Source: Campylobacterota bacterium | Lineage (GTDB): Bacteria; Campylobacterota; Campylobacteria; Campylobacterales; Sulfurovaceae | Direction of reading: 5' to 3' | Length of the DNA: 6,186 nt | Assembly (NCBI GenBank): GCA_022600655.1 | Contig: JAHZJZ010000296.1 | Coordinates: 1 to 6,186 of the forward strand | In this document: positions 5,935 to 6,186 of the stretch, one piece after another | How positions within the stretch are numbered: position 1 is the first letter of the stretch | How the letters are laid out: each line of letters opens with the position of its first letter | The notes under the pieces: generated by a model | Told to the model about the DNA's origin: nothing | What the model saw: the letters and a program-made list of their open reading frames with translations, nothing else | The model's database searches: none | Made by a program: the position numbers and the translations under genes

Positions 5935-6186
5935 ATGAGCGATTTAGCGTTGCTTTTAAAACACTTAGAGACCAACAATGTATTTTTAACAGGTGGTGCT
6001 GGTGTGGGAAAAAGCTATACTACCACAGAAATCATCCATCACTACCGAACACAGAGTGATACCCAAGTGGTTGCCTTGGGTTCAACAGGGGTAAGTGCTG
6101 TTAACATAGGTGGCTTTACGATTCATAGCTTTTTTGCTTTTGGTATCTCTAACAACTTTGAAGAGCTTGACTTTAATGACAAACGA
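5935..6186 (+). CDS. Pif1-like SF1B DNA helicase, N-terminal part (cut by window edge)
   Basis: The first 84 residues are present and the frame is open to the right edge. FLTGGAGVGKSYT (17-29) holds the Walker A motif, GGAGVGKS at 20-27. Motif Ia follows as ALGSTGVSAVNIGGFTIHSFF (47-67); the combination of a small-residue run, NIGG and TIHSFF is characteristic of the Pif1/RecD-like branch of superfamily 1 helicases. It is expected to be a 5'-3' ATP-driven helicase acting in replication or repair. Pif1 and the wider RecD2 group share these motifs, and the missing C-terminus would be needed to separate them. The ATG at 5935 has AAAGG about seven bases upstream, supporting the start. It diverges from the stress protein gene, with no sign that the two are functionally linked. 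Confidence 0.88.
   Translation, partial: MSDLALLLKHLETNNVFLTGGAGVGKSYTTTEIIHHYRTQSDTQVVALGSTGVSAVNIGGFTIHSFFAFGISNNFEELDFNDKR

Noticed and set aside
1..6186. CRISPR arrays, insertion sequences, prophage, tRNA or rRNA genes, toxin-antitoxin pairs
   Set aside because: I looked for repeats, terminal inverted repeats, integrase or transposase motifs and RNA-gene landmarks and found none.

Overview
The window looks like ordinary chromosomal DNA from a low-GC Campylobacterota (epsilonproteobacterium), probably a free-living or marine genus such as Sulfurimonas or a relative. The clues are strong A/T bias, promoters with a good TATAAT-type -10 box but no convincing -35 box, an endolytic transglycosylase with an IQKEA active-site motif, and a stand-alone DUF234 protein of a type I associate with this phylum. 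The taxon call comes from composition and family style; no database search was run.

Layout. Left end, minus strand: a three-gene run of TrxC-type thioredoxin (950-1378), OmpR/PhoB response regulator (256-927) and a sensor histidine kinase cut by the window edge (1-296). The kinase appears to start at a TTG inside the regulator gene. Diverging from the thioredoxin is a membrane-anchored DUF2459 protein (1484-2131). It overlaps tail-to-tail by 17 bp with a minus-strand alpha/beta-hydrolase lipoprotein (2115-3029). Diverging from the hydrolase across only 49 bp is mltG (3079-4032), the endolytic murein transglycosylase. MltG is convergent with a DUF234 protein carrying a PD-(D/E)XK-like signature (4040-4882 from the TTG, perhaps to 4924). 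A tandem-domain universal stress protein follows on the minus strand (5010-5822). At the right edge, diverging from it, is the start of a Pif1-like SF1B helicase (5935-6186, cut).

How the genes relate. The only convincing operon is thioredoxin, response regulator, kinase. The middle block holds three envelope-located proteins (DUF2459, lipoprotein hydrolase, MltG), but they alternate in orientation and so are neighbours rather than an operon. DUF234, the stress protein and the helicase look like independent single-gene units.

No mobile element, CRISPR array, tRNA, rRNA or prophage was seen, and no clearly new multi-gene system. The points worth checking are the missing canonical start of the DUF234 gene, the back-to-back promoters compatible with leaderless mRNAs between the hydrolase and mltG, the coupling of a thioredoxin to a two-component system, and a palindrome with a direct repeat in the thioredoxin promoter.
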